64,000 bases of DNA from Rhizobium sp. RCAM05350 (GTDB lineage Bacteria; Pseudomonadota; Alphaproteobacteria; Rhizobiales; Rhizobiaceae). The translations under genes and the position numbers were made by a program. The stretch spans positions 3,630,001-3,694,000 of the forward strand of contig CP087974.1 in NCBI GenBank assembly GCA_024426085.1, read 5' to 3'. Of this stretch, positions 60,343 to 64,000 are shown in pieces (position 1 is the stretch's first letter; the number at the start of each line of letters is the position of its first letter). Under the pieces are notes generated by a model. The model did not search any database. It worked only from the letters and a program-made list of their open reading frames with translations, and was not told where the DNA came from.

Positions 60343-61249
60343 TTAGGCGTCTTCGACGACCCGAAGCGCGTTCTGGCGATCCAGCGCTGCCTTACGGACG
60401 GCGTCCTGGACCTTTTCGAAGGCGCGGACCTCGATCTGGCGGACGCGCTCGCGGCTGATATCGAACTCGGTCGACAGGTCCTCAAGCGTCACCGGATCTT
60501 CCGTCAGGCGGCGGGCTTCGAAGATGCGGCGTTCACGGTCGTTCAACACGTTCATCGCGCTCGACAGAAGGCTGCGACGGCTTTCCAGCTCATCCTGCTC
60601 GATCAGGATCTCTTCCTGGTTGTCGTGATCGTCGACGAGCCAATCCTGCCACTGGCCGGATTCACCTTCGCCCGCCCTGATCGGCGCGTTCAGCGAGGCG
60701 TCTCCGGAGAGGCGCTGGTTCATCGAAATCACTTCGGCTTCCGACACCTTCAGGGTCGTGGCGATATGCGCAACCTGATCGGGCTTCAAGTCACCCTCGT
60801 CGAGTGCCTGGATCTTGCCCTTGAGACGGCGCAGGTTGAAGAACAGCCGCTTCTGGTTGGCGGTCGTGCCCATTTTTACCAGCGACCAGGACCGCAGGAT
60901 ATATTCCTGGATCGAAGCCTTGATCCACCACATGGCATAGGTGGCCAGGCGGAAGCCCCGTTCGGGGTCGAACTTCTTGACGGCCTGCATGAGGCCGACA
61001 TTGCCCTCGGATACGACTCTCGCCGATCGGCAGGCCATAGCCGCGATAACCCATGGCGATCTTCGCCACGAGGCGCAGATGGCTGGTTACGAGCTGATGG
61101 GCAGCCTTGCGGTCGTCATGCTCCTGATACCGCTTGGCGAGCATATACTCTTCCTGCGGTTCAAGCATGGGAAACTTGCGGATTTCATCGAGATAGCGGT
61201 TGAGACCGCCTTCTCCGGCGGTAATGGACGGTAACGTACTGCGGGCCAT
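60343..61249 (-). CDS. rpoH: RNA polymerase heat-shock sigma factor RpoH (one frameshift)
   Basis: About 302 residues. ITAGEGGLNRYLDEIRKFPM is region 1.2; SHLRLVAKIAMGYRGYGLPI is region 2.1; VSEGNVGLMQAVKKFDPERG and RLATYAMWWIKASIQEYILR are 2.2-2.4; the RpoH box QKRLFFNLRRLK follows; EFDISRERVRQIEVRAFEKV is region 4.2. An extra base at about 61018 lies between PIGE and VVSEGN. RpoH directs heat-shock genes. Rhizobia often have two rpoH copies; which one this is cannot be told. Confidence 0.93.
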
Positions 61250-61494
61250 GATGCACCCCCTTTCGCGTTCCGGCCTCCTTCTGGCAGGCCGGGCATGTGG
61301 GTCTGTCCGACCCCACATCCTCATAGATAAGTGCGGCGAAAGCATGATTCAAGAACTCCGGTTTCACAGAGATGTGAAGCCAGAGAAGCGCATGCTCCAG
61401 TTGGGTTACAGGCTGTAAATTGTGTCCGCCCTCGAAATATCAAGAGCGGAAACCGTCATTTGTAACATTTTGTAGGTCTTCCGGCGTTCGCCGG

Positions 61495-61752
61495 TTAATG
61501 GATCGGCGAGTTGTCCTGTTCTTCTTCGAACATTACGGCTACATCGCCATTGGCGCTGAGGCGCACACGATTGTCATCGACGCTTGCGACCAGCTCAAGC
61601 GCGATGAAGTGGTGGTGGCCTTCGTGGCCGGAGCCGCTGTCCTTCTTGGTCAGCTTGATGCGATCGCCTTCGACGCGATCGACCGTGCCGACATGAAGTC
61701 CGTCGGCGCTGATCACTTCGGCATGTTCCGTGATCTGTGTAGCATCAATCAT
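61495..61752 (-). CDS. DUF2171 domain small protein
   Basis: 85 residues: MIDATQITEHAEVISADGLH then VGTVDRVEGDRIKLTKKDSG, matching the DUF2171 (PRC-barrel-like) family; FIALELVASVDDNRVRLSAN follows. AGGAGAG stands before the start. Such proteins are often induced in stationary phase or stress, but the function is unknown. It lies upstream of rpoH on the same strand, 245 bp away. Confidence 0.82.
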   Translation of the reverse strand: MIDATQITEHAEVISADGLHVGTVDRVEGDRIKLTKKDSGSGHEGHHHFIALELVASVDDNRVRLSANGDVAVMFEEEQDNSPIH

Positions 61753-61850
61753 CGGGTCTCTCCTTTTACTGTTCCCCGACAACGCGTCAGAGCGGGAAAG
61801 GATGCATATTGGCGCCAGAAATCCCCCCCGCAATCCGGAACCCCCTGCTG

Positions 61851-62177
61851 TCATCGAGCATCGGCGCCCGCGTCGTCATCGTCTGGTCCGCGCCGGCGAT
61901 AACGGCTGTACCCATCGCCATAGGCCTGGCACCGCGAGATGCCAATGTCCTTCAACTGCTCATCGTTGAGTTCCAGCAATGCCAGCCGGGTGTTCCTGTT
62001 CCGCACTGTCTTCACGAGAAATCCGAAAAGCCTGCGCGCAAGGGTGAAGCGAGACTTGGTTTCCGGCGCCATTGAGCGGGTCAGGTTCGGGGTGCTCTGC
62101 GGCGCAAGCTTCAGTTCGGCAATCAGGTCGTGTTCGTCCGGCACGCGATCGCCGATCACATGAGGTTCGTTCTTCAT
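61851..62177 (-). CDS. DUF1127 domain protein
   Basis: 108 residues. The C-terminal part RNRNTRLALLELNDEQLKDI then GISRCQAYGDGYSRYR is the DUF1127 core. The N-terminal half (MKNEPHVIGDRVPDEHDLIA) is longer than usual for the family. Intact. Second DUF1127 gene in the window (first at 17328). Confidence 0.8.
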   Translation of the reverse strand: MKNEPHVIGDRVPDEHDLIAELKLAPQSTPNLTRSMAPETKSRFTLARRLFGFLVKTVRNRNTRLALLELNDEQLKDIGISRCQAYGDGYSRYRRRGPDDDDAGADAR

Positions 62178-62244
62178 GATGTTGCTCCGGAAAAGGCCGG
62201 CCCCCTACTGGGCCGGCGCGGCACGGCAGGGGACCGGTTTCGGC

Positions 62245-62406
62245 CTATCCCTGCGATGCCTGTGTTATGTGGATTGCAGCGTCTGCTTCGCGCAGTGCCT
62301 GTGCACATTCCTCGCAGCAGACCTCGACGGTCTTGCCACCGATTTTCACGGCGATGCGGCTTGCATCGAGTTCGCAGTCGCAGGCGGCGCATGTGTTTTC
62401 CTGCAT
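62245..62406 (-). CDS. Small cysteine-rich (TRASH/YHS-like) protein, 53 aa
   Basis: 53 residues from the ATG at 62406, with GGAGGA at a good distance upstream. Two cysteine pairs, NTCAACDCELDASR and VEVCCEECAQALREAD, surround a short beta-strand segment IAVKIGGKTVEV. This is the layout of a metal-binding treble-clef or TRASH-like fold, as seen in metal sensors and chaperones. It is below the length usually annotated. I recall similar small rhizobial hypothetical proteins. Metal and role unknown. Confidence 0.68.
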   Translation of the reverse strand: MQENTCAACDCELDASRIAVKIGGKTVEVCCEECAQALREADAAIHITQASQG

Positions 62407-62514
62407 GATCATTCCTCCGTTTCGGTGTGTTTCGACCAGGAGAGAAGACCATTTTGGCCGGTGCGGCGCTGTCAGATTCTTTAGCGATCTTGTTTGTCGA
62501 TCAGACGAGGAGGA

Positions 62515-63345
62515 TCAGCGCAGGCCGGCGAAGCGCTGGAATTCGGCCGGGGTGCGGCCATAGGCCTGGCGGAAGGAGGAGGAGAAATGGCTGTGGCTGG
62601 AAAAGCCGAGATCAAGGCCGATGCCTGTCAGGTCGTCATAGCTTCCGAGCATGTCCAGGGCCTTCGCCAGTCTCAGCCGCAGATGATAGCGATAGAGCGG
62701 TGTACCCTCCACCTGCTGGAAGACCTGGGTGAGGTAAACAGGCGAGACGCCGGTTTCCCTGGCGATCTCCGCCAGCGTCCAGCGCCGTGCGAGATCGGAG
62801 GAGAGGACAAGCTTGGCCCGGTCCACCAGTTTCTGCCTGCCGATGCTGGCGGTGGCGGCGCGTGCGGTGCGCTCGCCGACGGCGCGGCGCACGAGCGTCA
62901 TCGCCAGCGTTTCCGCTTCCAGCGTCTCGGCAGTGCCCCTGAGCAGGCTGTGGCGTAGCAGGGCGACGAGTGCCTGGGCGCGGGCGTCTATGCGCAGGCG
63001 CTGTTTGTTGAAGGCGAAGGGGCTTCTCGCCGCCCGGTGAACCTTCGGCACCAGTTCCTCAAGCACCGTTTCATGCACGGCCAAGCTCAGGCATGCATCG
63101 CCACCCTCCACCGGATGGCTGATGCGGTAGTCCTCGTCGCGGTTGAAGAACAGGATCTGATTTGCCTCGGCAACGGTATCGTCACTGGCGACATGGCGCA
63201 GGAAGACGCCGCGATAGGGAAACACCAGGCTGGTGACGCGCGAACATTCCTCGTCGCTCTTGTGCCGGCATTCGCCGGTGCACAGCACGTCGTGGACGCT
63301 GACCATCTCGGTATCGAGAATTTTCGTGGCCGCAAACTGGCTCAT
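62515..63345 (-). CDS. AraC-family transcriptional regulator
   Basis: 276 residues from the ATG at 63345, with GGAG upstream. The C-terminal double helix-turn-helix is WTLAEIARETGVSPVYLTQV and DLTGIGLDLGFSSHSHFSSS then FRQAYGRTPAEFQRF. The N-terminal half (cupin-like sensor) contains HDVLCTGECRHKSDEECSRV with several Cys and His residues that might bind a metal or respond to redox. Intact. The target is unknown; the small Cys-rich gene is next downstream on the same strand. Confidence 0.88.
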   Translation of the reverse strand: MSQFAATKILDTEMVSVHDVLCTGECRHKSDEECSRVTSLVFPYRGVFLRHVASDDTVAEANQILFFNRDEDYRISHPVEGGDACLSLAVHETVLEELVPKVHRAARSPFAFNKQRLRIDARAQALVALLRHSLLRGTAETLEAETLAMTLVRRAVGERTARAATASIGRQKLVDRAKLVLSSDLARRWTLAEIARETGVSPVYLTQVFQQVEGTPLYRYHLRLRLAKALDMLGSYDDLTGIGLDLGFSSHSHFSSSFRQAYGRTPAEFQRFAGLR

Positions 63346-63407
63346 GAGCGCTCCGGGTTTCAAGGAGCGTTATACGCCTGGAACGGGCGGATCGCCAACT
63401 CTCTGGT

Positions 63408-64000
63408 TTAGCCGCGCAATGCTTCGACCAATTCCTGCATGTCGTCTGGAACCGGCGATTCGAAATGCATGGTCTTGCCGGTGGTCGGATGTTCGAAGGC
63501 CAGCATGAAGGCATGCAGGGCCTGGCGCGGGAATCGATTGACGACCGCCTTTGCCGCATCCGGCAGCAGATTGGCCTTTGTCTTGAAGGCGGCGCCGTAA
63601 TCCGGATCGCCGATCAACGGGTGGCCGATATGGGCCATGTGTACATGGATCTGATGGGTGCGGCCGGTTTCGAGGTTGCACCTGACCATCGCGGCGAGCG
63701 CGGTGGAGTCCGGCTTTTCGAGATAGCGCTCGACAACCTGATAGTGGGTGATCGCCTCGCGCGCGTCATCGCTGCCTTCCTGCTTGACTGCGCGCTTGAC
63801 GCGGTCACCGGCGCGGCCGAGTGGAGCGTCGATCGTTCCCTTCAGGCCGCGGGGACGACCCCAGACGATGGCCATATAGGCGCGCTCCAGCGGACCGGTG
63901 CGGCCGTGGTCGGCAAACTGGTCGGAGAGGTGGCGATGGGCGATATCGTTCTTGGCGACCACCATGACTCCGCTGGTGTCCTTGTCGAGCCGGTGGACGA
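63408..64000 (-). CDS. rluD: RluA-family pseudouridine synthase (partial, right edge)
   Basis: About 197 residues of the C-terminal part are present; the gene starts beyond the right edge. VHRLDKDTSGVMVVAKND at the edge holds the catalytic Asp of the RluA/C/D family; LETGRTHQIHVHMAHIGHPL then IGDPDYG is also diagnostic. RluD modifies 23S rRNA helix 69; without the N-terminus RluC or another RluA cannot be excluded. In rhizobia an RluA-family gene usually lies near rpoH, with which this agrees. Confidence 0.82.
   Translation of the reverse strand, partial: VHRLDKDTSGVMVVAKNDIAHRHLSDQFADHGRTGPLERAYMAIVWGRPRGLKGTIDAPLGRAGDRVKRAVKQEGSDDAREAITHYQVVERYLEKPDSTALAAMVRCNLETGRTHQIHVHMAHIGHPLIGDPDYGAAFKTKANLLPDAAKAVVNRFPRQALHAFMLAFEHPTTGKTMHFESPVPDDMQELVEALRG

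Overview
The window looks like a chromosomal segment of a Rhizobiaceae alphaproteobacterium (Rhizobium/Agrobacterium-like). Evidence: roughly 60% GC, a sqdB-sqdD-sqdC sulfolipid operon, a zapA/6S RNA locus, the serC-serA pair with a structured leader, the ybgC-tolQRAB-pal-cpoB cell-envelope cluster, the ruvCAB genes next to yebC, the rpoH/rluD neighbourhood, and many small rhizobial families (DUF1127, DUF1192, DUF1465/RcdA-like, DUF4164). No rRNA, tRNA, CRISPR array, insertion sequence or prophage was seen.

Layout. 0-2.4 kb: edge of an FtrA-like AraC regulator, rhodanese, an ArsR/SRPBCC pair and a GFA-family protein. 2.5-5.2 kb: an overlapping phospholipid gene set (plsC-like, cdsA-like, small membrane protein, CDP-alcohol phosphatidyltransferase). 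5.2-8.8 kb: RcdA-like protein, DUF1192, MFS transporter, tiny membrane protein, PhzF-like protein. 9-15 kb: minus-strand central carbon cluster tkt-gap-(glycolipid-binding protein)-pgk-fba. 15.4-19.5 kb: DUF4164, zapA, 6S RNA, then an inserted LysR/DUF1127/HTH block before ygfA and ymdB. 19.6-24.9 kb: exported MBL-fold and small secreted proteins, yebC, cupin, SDR/TetR pair, LLM flavin oxidoreductase. 25-29.4 kb: ruvC, an inserted VapBC-type toxin-antitoxin pair, ruvA, ruvB, a Tat-exported phosphoesterase, Nudix. 29.4-32.4 kb: sqdBDC. 32.5-43.7 kb: ybgC, an inserted ku/ligD NHEJ module on the other strand, tolQRAB, pal, a hydrolase, cpoB. 43.7-48.9 kb: tilS, ftsH, glmM. 49-54 kb: two outer-membrane barrels, serC-serA. 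54-60.3 kb: GNAT, EamA, LprI-like protein, purA and two coupled acidic/alanine-rich proteins. 60.3-64 kb: rpoH, small proteins, AraC regulator, edge of an RluA-family pseudouridine synthase.

The most important thing for a user of this sequence is its quality. By following conserved protein families across reading frames I infer about 58 single- or two-base indels in about 34 genes, including gap, pgk, fba, tkt, ruvA/B/C, ftsH, rpoH, serC, yebC, tolQ and pal. These could not all be broken in a living cell. About twenty of the inferred errors are an extra base between C and G. Where an inserted base is A or T it is almost always T on the plus strand, whatever the gene orientation. That points to an assembly or base-calling artefact and not to gene decay or programmed frameshifting. 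Two genes (tolB, ftsH) carry compensating indels that leave the frame open but scramble residues, including the FtsH HExxH zinc motif. Coordinates for such genes are given across the whole inferred gene.

Regulatory features that can be read directly include a 21-bp perfect palindrome over the vapBC ribosome-binding site, paired palindromes in a probably leaderless arsR promoter, the 6S RNA, a hairpin leader at serC and about ten intrinsic terminators. No clearly new defence or mobile system was found. The less described pieces are the plsC/cdsA-like lipid cluster, the two-gene unit after purA and the insertions into otherwise conserved operons.
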